Part shown: positions 7,556 to 16,329 of the stretch, one piece after another | How the letters are laid out: each line of letters starts with the position of its first letter | Position numbering within the stretch: the first letter of the stretch is position 1 | From: Candidatus Enterococcus murrayae | GTDB lineage: Bacteria > Bacillota > Bacilli > Lactobacillales > Enterococcaceae | Reading direction: 5' to 3' | Assembly: GCF_017315985.1 (NCBI RefSeq) | Contig: NZ_JAFLVR010000052.1 | Coordinates: 30,660 to 81,777 of the forward strand | DNA: 51,118 nucleotides | Notes under the pieces: model-generated | The model's input: only the letters and a program-made list of their open reading frames with translations | Told to the model about the DNA's origin: nothing | Databases searched by the model: none | Program-made: the position numbers and the translations under genes

Positions 7556-9934
7556 TTAATCTCCTTTTTCATATTTTATTAATTCAGCCACTAATGATAG
7601 CCATTTCCCTGCGATACCAACCCAAACTTCTTTATATGTCGCATTGTTGAATTGCGGCCAATACGGCTGATCTTCATTACCAAAAGTCTGCATCCCGACT
7701 GGCATTTCCCCAATGATCTCACCGGAGGAAACCGAGTATTGCTGCGGATAATTGTAGCCTTCGCCGTAGATCATTGATTGTCCGAATGGATTTTTCCCTA
7801 CCATCCATTGCAGTTGCTGATGCCCTTTATCCAGCAACTTTTGACGATCAAGTAAACGTCCCATCACTGCCGCGCTCTTGCCCATTGAAAGCAAGATACC
7901 GTTGTTGCCGCGGAAAGAGAACCAGACTGGGAATCGTTTGATGTATAGCCCTTCACCGATCTGAATACCTTGCTTCAACTGTTCTTGATAGCTGGTTTCT
8001 GCTTCCTCATCGACTAATAAGTGCTGCTTATAGAAGCTCTCTTTATCCTGCCATTCATCTTCTTTGTAGATCCCGCTGGCATACATAGGGTACGGATCTG
8101 TGAATTGACCGAGATAATCTAAATAATCGCCGTAATCATTGGCTCTTTCCTGCCAGTTTGCTACTTGCTCTTGGTTCGTTGAAGCCGCGAAAACTTCTTC
8201 AAAGGCTAAAGCATAAAGATGCTCACGGGCTTGGTGATTGAAATGCTGGAAAACATTATGAGTCTCGTCGCGATAAAACATCCCCTTAAGCACTGTGCCA
8301 TCAGTTAGCTGCAAGCCTTCCTGTTCTTGACATTCAAGCAACGACTCGAACCATTCTGTCATTTGTTCCTGATAGTTATCTTCTATTGTAAGTTGATACA
8401 TCAATGCCGCTGTCCAAGCCATCGTCGCTAAAAATAGGCTTTTCGAGGTGTTGTAGGTATGTTCCCAGAAAATCGGTTCATGCTTGAATCCGGTCATTTC
8501 AAATCCAGCCAACGCATACTGATAATCTTCTTTTACTACTTGAAGCAGCTGCGGTCTCATAGCGTAATCTTTAGGTAAAGACTTGATGATTTTCGCTAAA
8601 AGTCCAGTGATCAGGAAATTGTCATAGGGACTGTTATGAATCCGCGGAACCGCATCATCCATCGTACCGATTCGATTATCGGTCCAGCGTGTGATCCCAG
8701 CGCTAGTGACCCGATCGCCGCCATCTAAACGTGTCTTTAAGATAAAATCAATGCCCCACTCGCCTTCTTCGATCAAGCGCAGGTAAAGCTCCGGCTGATC
8801 CTTGACCGTTTCCGCTGCTTCGAATAAGCTGCTCGTCACTTCTGCTGTCTGAACTAATTGCTGAGAAAGGTCGCCAGCATCATGCCAGCCGCCATTGAAG
8901 CTGACCAGAGAACCTTTGTATTCCACTGTCAAATCCTCGTGACAGGTTCCATGAATGCCATGAACGGGACAACCACATCGCTCGCAGAAAATGAAGTTCA
9001 AGGATTTCCAAAGTGAATGAGCTTTTAAGTTTGATACGGTGCCAATCTGAAATTCCGGTGTTTTGGTGTCATTGATTTGCAGATAATAAGTGCCGGGTTC
9101 CTTCACTTCCGAAAAGTCCAATAATCCAAAAGTCCCTGTTTCAGCCTTAGTTTCTTGAATCTCGCTTTGAAATACGATCTGATCCTCAGTTTTCAGCTCA
9201 AAGGTGGTCGCTGAGAAATCTTCACGATTGATGATCGCCGTCTTGGAATACTCTGGATGATAGCCGATATGCGAGAAGACGATTTGATTTTTTGGCGCCT
9301 GCCAGCCTTTTGCGGAGGTAAACTGTTCATTTTTCTCCAAATATAAATCGCTGACGGTATAACTAAGCTGTCCTGTTAAGTTCATATACGAACCATTTGC
9401 TCCTGAAAAAATTCGGATGCCTGTTACTACGTCTCTTGGCAGATTACTGATATCTAAGACATAAGTCCGTTTTGCCTGTCCTTCAAGATTGATGACATGA
9501 GTTCCTTCTCGGTTGTAGATATCAGGAATCTTGATCTCGCCGTCATTTTCCAGCGTGATCGTAAGATTCGGATTGACCACGTTGATACAATCGGCTGAGA
9601 TATCCAGCTTGATTTGGGTGAAGGCTGACCAGTCTTCTCTTGGGATTGACAGATAAGCACCCACATCACCGAAGTTCACATAATCACCATCTTCTGGTGC
9701 GCCTTCTTCCCAAGAATCATAGCGAGTTGGACTTAACAAAGTGACCGTTGCATCCGTTTTATGGATTTCACCGCGTCCCCGCTGCTGCCAGCTTTGAAAG
9801 CTTTTAGTCAAAGGTCGGCGTTCTGTGATGTTTTCTCTTTCCAGCTGCTGCTTTTCAAATGAACGGCTATTGTCTAACGGCAACGGTCGATGGATATAGC
9901 CTGTCGCTTTGAGGTCCTGTTTAAAATCACGCAT
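7556..9934 (-). CDS. Glycoside hydrolase family 9 protein, apparently cytosolic
   Basis: A 792-residue protein. Residues about 1-220 form a beta-rich, CBM-like N-terminal region. A CelD_N-type immunoglobulin-like domain follows (about 220-310, beginning 'FSHIGYHPEYS'), then a GH9 (alpha/alpha)6 catalytic domain to the end. The GH9 catalytic motif is seen as 'GGWHDAGDLSQQ' near residue 350, and 'MVGKNPFGQSMIYGEGYNYP' resembles the conserved late GH9 segment. GH9 enzymes invert beta-1,4 links in cellulose or, in some bacterial forms, exo-cleave glucosamine oligomers. There is no signal peptide, unlike secreted cellulases, so it should act on imported sugar. Its ATG overlaps the ROK kinase stop by 8 bp and the PTS gene follows after 5 bp, showing tight co-expression. 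GH9 assignment is firm; substrate is inferred. Confidence 0.85.
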   Translation of the reverse strand: MRDFKQDLKATGYIHRPLPLDNSRSFEKQQLERENITERRPLTKSFQSWQQRGRGEIHKTDATVTLLSPTRYDSWEEGAPEDGDYVNFGDVGAYLSIPREDWSAFTQIKLDISADCINVVNPNLTITLENDGEIKIPDIYNREGTHVINLEGQAKRTYVLDISNLPRDVVTGIRIFSGANGSYMNLTGQLSYTVSDLYLEKNEQFTSAKGWQAPKNQIVFSHIGYHPEYSKTAIINREDFSATTFELKTEDQIVFQSEIQETKAETGTFGLLDFSEVKEPGTYYLQINDTKTPEFQIGTVSNLKAHSLWKSLNFIFCERCGCPVHGIHGTCHEDLTVEYKGSLVSFNGGWHDAGDLSQQLVQTAEVTSSLFEAAETVKDQPELYLRLIEEGEWGIDFILKTRLDGGDRVTSAGITRWTDNRIGTMDDAVPRIHNSPYDNFLITGLLAKIIKSLPKDYAMRPQLLQVVKEDYQYALAGFEMTGFKHEPIFWEHTYNTSKSLFLATMAWTAALMYQLTIEDNYQEQMTEWFESLLECQEQEGLQLTDGTVLKGMFYRDETHNVFQHFNHQAREHLYALAFEEVFAASTNQEQVANWQERANDYGDYLDYLGQFTDPYPMYASGIYKEDEWQDKESFYKQHLLVDEEAETSYQEQLKQGIQIGEGLYIKRFPVWFSFRGNNGILLSMGKSAAVMGRLLDRQKLLDKGHQQLQWMVGKNPFGQSMIYGEGYNYPQQYSVSSGEIIGEMPVGMQTFGNEDQPYWPQFNNATYKEVWVGIAGKWLSLVAELIKYEKGD

Positions 9935-10889
9935 AGGTTTTCACTCCTTTCTCCATAATAAAAGCCAATGTCGCGGCTCCTTTTAACGCAACCTCATTGG
10001 GATCAAGTGTCGTTACCCGGAATCCTTTTGTTACAAAACGGACTGTTTTCGCATTTAGAAACGTTACCAAATGATTCAAAAACCATCCGTCATTCATTAC
10101 ACCGCCGCCGAAGACGACTGCTTCGGGGTCGCTGACTCGAATCAAGTTCATCGTTAGAGCGGCTGCCGCATGCAATGCTTGGTCTAAAACCTTCTTAGCA
10201 AGTCCATCGTTGGCTTCATAAGCGGCAATCAGCTCTTGGAAGGTCACACGTTTCTCACCTTCGATCGTGATGATCGAATCTGGATATTCCGGCGCGAATT
10301 TCAGCACCTGATTGTGCATTCCCAGTCCTGAAGCATAAAGCTCGGCGCATCCGGCTCTGCCACAGGTACAAATGTCCTCACTCATCATGTCCACCACCAT
10401 ATGTCCAACTTCGCCGGCGTTATGATTTCCGCCTTTGATCAGGTGATTATCCGCGACTACTCGAGCGGCGATACCTGTTCCTATATTGATATAAACAAAA
10501 TTTCCTGTTTCCTGACCGACGCCGAGAATGCTTTCGGCTAAAGCCGCTCCGGATACATCATTGGTGATCCAGCAGGGTAATTGAAAGGCTTGGGTAAGTT
10601 CATCCGCTAAAAAGATCGGATCTGAAAGCCCCGGATGAATCTCCATCCAGCGCCCTTGCTCTGTATCGACTCTGCCGACTACACAGACACCGATACCGAT
10701 CAGCTCCCCTTGAATGGTATGCTGCTGCAAATAATTTCTAATAGCTGTTTTGATTTTTTCTGTCGCACTGCGTTGATCGACGACTGTTGAAGGGTATTTT
10801 TCACTCTTAAGGATTTCTCCAGCAGGAGTGACTTCCCCAACAAGAATCTTGGTTCCGCCTAAATCAACGGCTAAAACTGTTTGTGTCAT
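9927..10889 (-). CDS. ROK-family sugar kinase
   Basis: A 320-residue ROK kinase. The phosphate-binding 'DLGGTK' lies at 9-14, the catalytic aspartate is D111 in 'NDVSGAALAE', and the zinc site is H163 with C174, C176 and C181 in 'CTCGRAGC'. Members phosphorylate free hexoses or amino sugars such as glucose, GlcNAc or mannose. The ATG at 10889 is preferred because GTGAGGTG lies directly upstream; an upstream GTG would add four residues. It is the first gene of the minus-strand arm and is followed by the GH9 gene with an 8-bp overlap. It would phosphorylate monosaccharide released by the GH9 enzyme. An operator-like sequence lies inside it at 10052-10071. Confidence 0.88.
   Translation of the reverse strand: MTQTVLAVDLGGTKILVGEVTPAGEILKSEKYPSTVVDQRSATEKIKTAIRNYLQQHTIQGELIGIGVCVVGRVDTEQGRWMEIHPGLSDPIFLADELTQAFQLPCWITNDVSGAALAESILGVGQETGNFVYINIGTGIAARVVADNHLIKGGNHNAGEVGHMVVDMMSEDICTCGRAGCAELYASGLGMHNQVLKFAPEYPDSIITIEGEKRVTFQELIAAYEANDGLAKKVLDQALHAAAALTMNLIRVSDPEAVVFGGGVMNDGWFLNHLVTFLNAKTVRFVTKGFRVTTLDPNEVALKGAATLAFIMEKGVKTYA
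10052..10071. promoter_or_regulatory. Putative intragenic LacI-type operator (O3)
   Basis: This 20-base stretch within the ROK kinase coding region is identical to the operator-containing sequence at 10993-11012. It contains the GAAACGTTACCAAA core resembling the perfect palindrome at 10905-10920. It may act like lacO2 through DNA looping. It also encodes an ordinary kinase segment (LVTFLN), so chance cannot be excluded. Confidence 0.5.
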
Positions 10890-10904
10890 TCTGCACCTCA
10901 CATC

Positions 10905-10920
10905 TTGGTAACGTTACCAA
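10905..10920. promoter_or_regulatory. LacI-family operator O1, perfect palindrome
   Basis: TTGGTAACGTTACCAA is a perfect 16-bp palindrome with a central CG, typical of LacI/GalR-family operators. It lies between the promoter of the ROK-GH9-EIIC arm and the kinase start, about 30 bp downstream of the -10 box, where a bound repressor would block elongation. The divergently encoded LacI-type regulator is the obvious ligand. Confidence 0.8.
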
Positions 10921-10951
10921 ATAAGTATGAATTGTTTCCGTTTTCAAAATC

Positions 10952-10981
10952 ATCATAACCTGCGTTCATTAACCCTGTCAA
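10952..10981 (-). promoter_or_regulatory. Sigma-A promoter of the ROK-GH9-EIIC operon
   Basis: Minus-strand TTGACA (10981-10976) and TATGAT (10957-10952) with an 18-bp spacer. It is bracketed by operator O1 downstream and O2 upstream, which fits repression by the adjacent LacI-type protein. Confidence 0.75.
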
Positions 10982-10992
10982 TAGTTTTTTTT

Positions 10993-11013
10993 CATTTAGA
11001 AACGTTACCAAAA
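10993..11013. promoter_or_regulatory. LacI-family operator O2, imperfect
   Basis: The sequence TTAGAAACGTTACCAAA keeps one perfect half-site (CGTTACCAA) of O1 and a degenerate second half. It lies just upstream of the -35 box of the minus-strand promoter. Centre-to-centre distance from O1 is about 93 bp. It is also close enough to the regulator gene start to allow autoregulation. Confidence 0.65.
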
Positions 11014-11069
11014 ATATCTTGCTTTTTTTTCATTCCTCCCCTAAACTAATTTCTAGGAGGCGCTCTCTC

Positions 11070-12128
11070 ATGAAAAAAAATATCACAATCAAAGAAATAG
11101 CTAAAGAAAGCGGTGTGTCTGTCTCGACAGTTTCCCGCGTTTTAAATGATCATCCTTCTGTTTCACCTGCTAAACGAGCAAAGGTTCAAGCAGTGATCGA
11201 CAAGGAAGGCTTTCAGCCAAGCATGCTGGCTCGCGGCATGATTTCAAATAAAACGAAAACGCTTGCCGTCGTCGTTTCAGATATCACCAACCCGTACTTT
11301 ACTTCGTTGGTTTCTGAGATCGAGCTGGCCAGCTTTGAGCAAAATTATTCACTTTTACTTTTTAATACTATGACTGCTGGTCGCCAGAAAAGAGCCGATA
11401 GCAGCTTCGCGGAACGTGACACCTTTAATACGATTTTTGAAAAGAAGGTCGATGGCGTTCTGATTCTCGGTGGCGAGATCGACCGGGACGAACCAAATCC
11501 TGATTACCTTCATACATTGGAACAGCTGAACAGCCAAGTGCCGGTCCTGATCATTGGACAAAAGCAGGAAAACTGCAGCTGCGCTTTTATTGAGCGGGAT
11601 CTAGAGAAAGGAATCTTTCTTTCAGTCCAACATTTATTGGCGTTAGGACATCGGAAGATCGGTTTTATCGGTGGGGAACCAAGTGTCAAAATCACGACTC
11701 AGCGGGTGGAAGCTTTTAAGAAAGTGATCTCACTATATAGTACCTTCGATCCTGACTTGATCCTATTAAGTGATTTCTATACCGAAGATGGGTATCAAAA
11801 TATGGAGACCCTGATCAAGCAAGGAACATTGCCTGATGCAGTGTTAGCGATCAATGATCGTGTGGCTCTAGGTGCCTTTCGTGCATTAGCGGATCACGGA
11901 TTGTCCTGTCCAAAAGACATCGCAATCGCCAGCTGTGACGCATTTCCTGATGGAGATTATCAAATTCCGCGAATCACCACCATCAATCAGCATAACCAGT
12001 TTCTTGGAAAACAAGCCGTGAAGCGGCTATTAAAAATGATCAATGAAGAACCGTTGGACACTTTAGAAGCACATTCGCCTGAATTAATTATTCGCGAATC
12101 CTGCGGTATTGGGAGGATGAGAGATTAA
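11070..12128 (+). CDS. LacI-family transcriptional regulator
   Basis: A 352-residue LacI/GalR-type regulator. The helix-turn-helix and hinge occupy about residues 1-60, with 'TIKEIAKESGVSVSTVSRVLN' partly visible at 7-27, followed by a periplasmic-binding-protein-like effector domain. The ATG at 11070 is chosen because TAGGAGG lies upstream; a longer reading from 11019 lacks one. It is transcribed away from the ROK-GH9-EIIC arm and shares TAATG with the next gene (stop and start overlap by one base). The palindromic sites in the intergenic region are its likely operators and a sugar or sugar phosphate its likely inducer. Confidence 0.9.
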   Translation: MKKNITIKEIAKESGVSVSTVSRVLNDHPSVSPAKRAKVQAVIDKEGFQPSMLARGMISNKTKTLAVVVSDITNPYFTSLVSEIELASFEQNYSLLLFNTMTAGRQKRADSSFAERDTFNTIFEKKVDGVLILGGEIDRDEPNPDYLHTLEQLNSQVPVLIIGQKQENCSCAFIERDLEKGIFLSVQHLLALGHRKIGFIGGEPSVKITTQRVEAFKKVISLYSTFDPDLILLSDFYTEDGYQNMETLIKQGTLPDAVLAINDRVALGAFRALADHGLSCPKDIAIASCDAFPDGDYQIPRITTINQHNQFLGKQAVKRLLKMINEEPLDTLEAHSPELIIRESCGIGRMRD

Positions 12129-12934
12129 TGGAAAAACATTTGATTTTTATGGATATCGACGGCACCTTAGTTGCTCGGGATCAAAAGATTTCCGAACGAA
12201 CAAAGTCAGTTGTCAAGGAGCTGCAGCAAGATGGTCATCAGTTTTACGTAGCGACGGGGAGAAAATATTCTTCCGCCTTCGAAATGGCGCGAAAGCTGTC
12301 CGATGATACGCAGGTCATCGCTTCAAACGGCAGTGTCTATACAGTCAATGAAATGCTCCACAAAAAGCGTTTGTCTGATGAAGCTTTGCGGTTCGTTTAT
12401 CAAACGACCACAGACTATCAGCTGCCGATGTTTTTCTTTGGTGAGCACACGATTTTCTATACCCAGCAGCTTCCTAGCTACCTGCAGAAAAATGATCAAT
12501 CGCGAATCGGAAATGATGAAGAAGATTTTTGTTCGATTGATTCAATGGAGACCTTGATGGAGGTCAGTCAGCGCATCGTCAACGGCATCATTATTGCGGA
12601 TGATCAAGAGGACAAGCTGAAAGAAGTTCGGGAAATTTTGGCCAAGAGTGGGTTACTATCTGTCTCCTCCTCTCACCCAAACAATATCGAGTTGATCCCG
12701 TTAGGCGTGAATAAAGCAACGGCGATCCATGCCGTGCGTAAGGAGTTAACGGTTCCGCAAAAAAACATCATCAGCTTCGGTGATGGAATGAATGATTTAG
12801 AGATGCTGCAAGCTTCTGGTATCGGTGTCGCGATGGGCAATGCCGTAGATGAGCTGAAGCAGCACGCGCAATATGTTACGAACACGAACGTAGAAGATGG
12901 CATCGCCAATTTTCTGCTGGACTATTTCAAATAA
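12128..12934 (+). CDS. HAD-superfamily (Cof-type) phosphatase
   Basis: A 268-residue Cof/SupH-type HAD hydrolase with the catalytic 'DIDGT' motif at D9 and D11 and the late metal-binding 'GDGMNDLEML' motif near residue 220. The C2-type cap between them is usual for sugar-phosphate phosphatases. It is translationally coupled to the LacI regulator through TAATG and followed 15 bp later by the SIS gene. In this setting it may remove phosphate from a PTS-imported sugar phosphate before GH9 cleavage, or detoxify accumulated sugar phosphates. That role is inference; the HAD assignment is firm. Confidence 0.87.
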   Translation: MEKHLIFMDIDGTLVARDQKISERTKSVVKELQQDGHQFYVATGRKYSSAFEMARKLSDDTQVIASNGSVYTVNEMLHKKRLSDEALRFVYQTTTDYQLPMFFFGEHTIFYTQQLPSYLQKNDQSRIGNDEEDFCSIDSMETLMEVSQRIVNGIIIADDQEDKLKEVREILAKSGLLSVSSSHPNNIELIPLGVNKATAIHAVRKELTVPQKNIISFGDGMNDLEMLQASGIGVAMGNAVDELKQHAQYVTNTNVEDGIANFLLDYFK

Positions 12935-12949
12935 AAAGGTGGTAAAACC

Positions 12950-14050
12950 ATGTCGAAACCAACTATGCTGTCCTATATCTTAGAAGAACAAGAAAAATTG
13001 ACCGCGGCAATCAATACATATCCCGCAAATATCGACGCCGCAATCAAAGGGCTGAACCTAGATGCTGCGAACTGGCTTGTCTTAGGCACAGGCTCTAGTA
13101 TCAACGCGGCGAAAAGCGCCAAATACTATATTGAAAAAATGGCTGAGGTAAAATTAGCGATTGAAGAACCATACAATTTTACCCATTATGAAAAAATCGA
13201 TCCCCAGCTTCAAGTTGTTTTAGGTATCTCCCAAAGCGGTCAAAGTACCTCAACGATCGAAGCGATGGACAAAATCACCAATCATCACGCGGTACATACA
13301 ATGGCGGTGACTAGTATTTCTGATAGTGAGATCACGAAAGTCACCACTTCAACATTAGACGTATTGTCAGGCCGTGAACGTGTCGGCTATGTGACCTTAG
13401 GCTTCTCTGCGACCGTTTTAGCATTGATGCTGCTGGGTCTGCGGATTGGTGTAAAAAAAGGCCTAATCACCGAAGAACAAGAGACAGCTGAATTGAAAGA
13501 TTTCTTAGAATTGACTAGCCGTTTCAATCATGCGATCGAAGCTACAACGAGCTTTTTTGAAACTCATCGCAAGGATTTCCAAGCTGCACCACGCTTCACG
13601 TCGATTGCTTATGGACCAGCTGTTGGAACCGCGAAAGAAATGGAGACTAAATTTTCCGAGACGATTCGCGTTCCTTCATTAGGTGTCGAGCTGGAAGCCT
13701 TCATGCACGGTCCTTACCTAGAGATCAATCCTGAGCATCGCTTATTTTTCATTGAGACACCTGCGAAGCCTGAGATCATCGAAAAGGCTGGACTGCTGAA
13801 AGCTTATGAACAAAGACATACTGAACATGTCTTTACCATTTCGCTGCGAGAAAACGAAGCCGAAGATGCAAACACGCTAGCTTTAGGAGAATGCACAGAT
13901 GAATTCAAAGCACCTTATCTGGCAGTCATTCCCTTCCAAGTCTTCTGCTGGTATATCTCCAGAGAAAAAGGCATCGATATTACGAATCGGATTTTTACCG
14001 ACTTCTCACAAGCAGTCAAAAGTAAAACCGTCGTCCAGGACTACGTTTAA
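12950..14050 (+). CDS. Double-SIS-domain sugar isomerase/deaminase-like protein
   Basis: A 366-residue protein with two SIS (sugar isomerase) domains, about 35-170 and 210-345, resembling the isomerase half of GlmS and the AgaS/FrlB group. The 'GTGSSINAAKSAKY' and 'SQSGQSTSTIEAM' segments form the phosphosugar-binding loops of the first domain, and 'GVELEAFMHGPYLEI' matches the conserved late GlmS-like motif. There is no N-terminal glutaminase domain, so catabolic deamination or isomerisation of an amino-sugar phosphate is more likely than synthesis. AAAGGTGG precedes the ATG. It ends the plus-strand arm and is followed by a terminator. This is the best clue that the locus handles an amino sugar. 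Confidence 0.84.
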   Translation: MSKPTMLSYILEEQEKLTAAINTYPANIDAAIKGLNLDAANWLVLGTGSSINAAKSAKYYIEKMAEVKLAIEEPYNFTHYEKIDPQLQVVLGISQSGQSTSTIEAMDKITNHHAVHTMAVTSISDSEITKVTTSTLDVLSGRERVGYVTLGFSATVLALMLLGLRIGVKKGLITEEQETAELKDFLELTSRFNHAIEATTSFFETHRKDFQAAPRFTSIAYGPAVGTAKEMETKFSETIRVPSLGVELEAFMHGPYLEINPEHRLFFIETPAKPEIIEKAGLLKAYEQRHTEHVFTISLRENEAEDANTLALGECTDEFKAPYLAVIPFQVFCWYISREKGIDITNRIFTDFSQAVKSKTVVQDYV

Positions 14051-14104
14051 ATCGCCCCTACTTGATTGGCAAGTCCCTAACTTCCAGTCAATTAGAAATA
14101 ATCG

Positions 14105-14137
14105 AAACCGCTCAATCCTTTCAGAATTGAGCGGTTT
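14105..14137 (+). terminator. Terminator of the LacI-HAD-SIS operon
   Basis: AAACCGCTCAAT and its near-perfect complement ATTGAGCGGTTT form a stem with a short loop, followed by GTTTTCG. It sits about 55 bp after the SIS gene stop. Confidence 0.8.
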
Positions 14138-14258
14138 GTTTTCGTATTCCACTTCTCGTCTTTAACGTGATTAGTAAATTCATATGCGTGACGAAAATCA
14201 TATGCAATTTTTTCAGTTTTAGAAAATAAATTCGTTCACGTCGTTGTAGTTATCAGCT

Positions 14259-14720
14259 CTATCTTAACGTTTCTTGATGCTTAACCTGATTTTTATTCAA
14301 CGAATCAAAACTCTCACCGCCATTTGTAAACAATGTTAGGACTACTTCTGCTTTGCCTGCGGCCCGAACTTTTTCAAAATCAGCGGTAACCAGCAATGTG
14401 GTTTCATCGACCGATTGACCTTCTTTTACGTGAACTTCAAAAGGTTCACCGTTCAGCTCAACTGTATCTAGTCCGATATGGATCAACACTTCACTGCCTG
14501 AGTTTCCTGTTAATCCAATCGCATGCTTCGTTTGAAAAATCGTTGTCACTGTCCCTTGGATGGGCGCATAAATCTCTGCTGAGGTCGGCTGTATGCCAAA
14601 GCCTTCACCCATCATTTTTTGTGCGAAGACCGGATCAGTAACATCCGGCAACGCTACAAAATGACCATCAACCGGTGCAAACACCGCTTCAGTCTTTTTC
14701 TTTTTTAATCTCTCAAACAT
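14259..14720 (-). CDS. PTS EIIA component, glucose (Crr) family
   Basis: A 153-residue EIIA of the glucose family. The two active-site histidines are visible as H66 in 'KHAIGL' and H81 in 'VLIHIGLDTVEL', the second being the phosphorylated one by family knowledge. The protein takes phosphate from HPr and passes it to an EIIB domain. It follows the EIICB gene by 28 bp and is the last gene of the nanE-EIICB-EIIA operon, so it is probably the dedicated donor for that permease, though EIIA of this type can also serve other Glc-family EIICB proteins. No clear terminator was seen after it. Confidence 0.9.
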   Translation of the reverse strand: MFERLKKKKTEAVFAPVDGHFVALPDVTDPVFAQKMMGEGFGIQPTSAEIYAPIQGTVTTIFQTKHAIGLTGNSGSEVLIHIGLDTVELNGEPFEVHVKEGQSVDETTLLVTADFEKVRAAGKAEVVLTLFTNGGESFDSLNKNQVKHQETLR

Positions 14721-14748
14721 CCCTTATTCCTCCAATCAATCTTCAAGC

Positions 14749-16251
14749 TTAGTCGTCGCGTCCCAGTAACTGATTGATTTCTTGACTATACAGATCCGCC
14801 TTGCCGCCAAAAACTGCTTGAATACCGCCCTGAACTTCAAAAACTGCTGTTGCACCAAGTCGCTTGAAGACTGCCTTTTGAACCTGATCTCCTTGTTTTA
14901 CAGCTACCCTCAGTCGTGTCGCACAAGCCGTGACCGTTTCGATATTTGTATCTCCGCCCAATGCCTCAATGATTTGCCACGCTTCCTCTTGTAAGCTTTT
15001 AGAACCAGAATCATCCACTTCGACAGCCAACTCTTCATCATTCTCCATTCCTGGAATAGCGACACGGAATTTCTTGATGCAGAAGCTGAATACAAAGAAA
15101 TAAATGAACGCCCAAGCTATTCCAAATGGAATCACTTTTATCCAATTGGTTTTATCATTTCCCTGTAAAACACCGAATAATAAGTAATCGATCAGCCCGC
15201 CAGAAAAAGAATTCCCGATTCTAATATTCAATATATCTGCAAAATAGAAAGATAAACCATCTAGAAACGCGTGAATCACATACAACCAAGGAGCAACAAA
15301 TAAGAACATGTACTCAATCGGTTCAGTGATCCCAGTTAAGAAAGAAGTCAAAGCACTGCTAAAATACAATCCGCCATTTTTCTTGCGGTTCTCTTTTGGA
15401 ATCGCACGATACATTGCGTAACAAGCCGCTGGCAGACCGAACATCATCGTTGCAAAACGCCCCGCAAAAAAACGAGTCCCATAAGTAAACAATCCTGTGT
15501 GACTAGAATCCGCTAATTGAGCGAAGAAAATATTTTGTGCTCCAGAGATTGAACTTCCCGCAACCGTTTCCACTCCACCTAAAGAAGTGTACCAAAACAT
15601 TGGATAAATGGTATGATGCAAACCTACTGCACCAGTCAACCGAAGTAAGAAACCATAAAAGAAGGTTCCAATGCTGCCCATTTGTGCCACCTGCTGGCCT
15701 ACAACAACCAGCCCGTTTTGGATCGGTGGCCAAATCAGATAGAATACGCAGCCAATCGCAATCGCGCTAAAAGAAGAAACGATCGGAATAAAACGTGACC
15801 CGCCAAAGAACCCTAGAAATTGCGGCAGCTCGATTTTTCGATAGCGGTTATGCAAGAAAGCGACGGTTCCACCAATAACGATCGAGCCTACGACACCGGT
15901 ATCAATGCTGGCATCTTTAGCAGAAAATAATTCCAATAACCCGCTAATCGTTGCAGTATAAACTAAAAATGCCACTCCACCAGCTAATCCCGCAGTTCCT
16001 TTGTCGCCTTTAGCTAACCCAACGGCGATCCCGATCGCAAAAATCAAAGCCAAATTTGCAAATACCGCATTCCCAGCAAAACTCATGACACTGAGAATTG
16101 TCTGCAGCCACGGCTGATCCAAAAATGGGTAAGCCGCTACTGCACTTTCATTTGTCAGCGCCCCGCCTAATCCCAACAGCAATCCGGCCGCTGGTAAAAT
16201 AGCGATCGGCAGCATAAATGCCCGCCCTAACTGTGAAAACTTTTTAAACAT
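14749..16251 (-). CDS. PTS EIICB component, glucose/N-acetylglucosamine family
   Basis: A 500-residue fused EIIC-EIIB protein. The hydrophobic EIIC domain fills about residues 1-390, with the conserved 'GITEPIEYMFLF' motif in its last third. The EIIB domain (about 415-500) contains the phosphorylated C443 in 'TACATRLRV'. Its family covers glucose, GlcNAc, maltose and related sugars. The gene lies between nanE and an EIIA gene on the same strand, so the substrate is probably an N-acylated amino sugar delivered as its 6-phosphate, most simply N-acetylmannosamine. That substrate call rests on context. Confidence 0.88.
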   Translation of the reverse strand: MFKKFSQLGRAFMLPIAILPAAGLLLGLGGALTNESAVAAYPFLDQPWLQTILSVMSFAGNAVFANLALIFAIGIAVGLAKGDKGTAGLAGGVAFLVYTATISGLLELFSAKDASIDTGVVGSIVIGGTVAFLHNRYRKIELPQFLGFFGGSRFIPIVSSFSAIAIGCVFYLIWPPIQNGLVVVGQQVAQMGSIGTFFYGFLLRLTGAVGLHHTIYPMFWYTSLGGVETVAGSSISGAQNIFFAQLADSSHTGLFTYGTRFFAGRFATMMFGLPAACYAMYRAIPKENRKKNGGLYFSSALTSFLTGITEPIEYMFLFVAPWLYVIHAFLDGLSFYFADILNIRIGNSFSGGLIDYLLFGVLQGNDKTNWIKVIPFGIAWAFIYFFVFSFCIKKFRVAIPGMENDEELAVEVDDSGSKSLQEEAWQIIEALGGDTNIETVTACATRLRVAVKQGDQVQKAVFKRLGATAVFEVQGGIQAVFGGKADLYSQEINQLLGRDD

Positions 16252-16329
16252 AATGATTTATCCTCCTTATTTACTATTAAGTACTCCTGCCACACACCAT
16301 TTAGTTGTCTCTGCTAAAAACCATCATCC

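Noticed and set aside
7556-9934. Secreted cellulase
   Set aside because: The N-terminus has no signal peptide and the gene overlaps a cytosolic kinase gene in a PTS operon, so an intracellular role is more likely.
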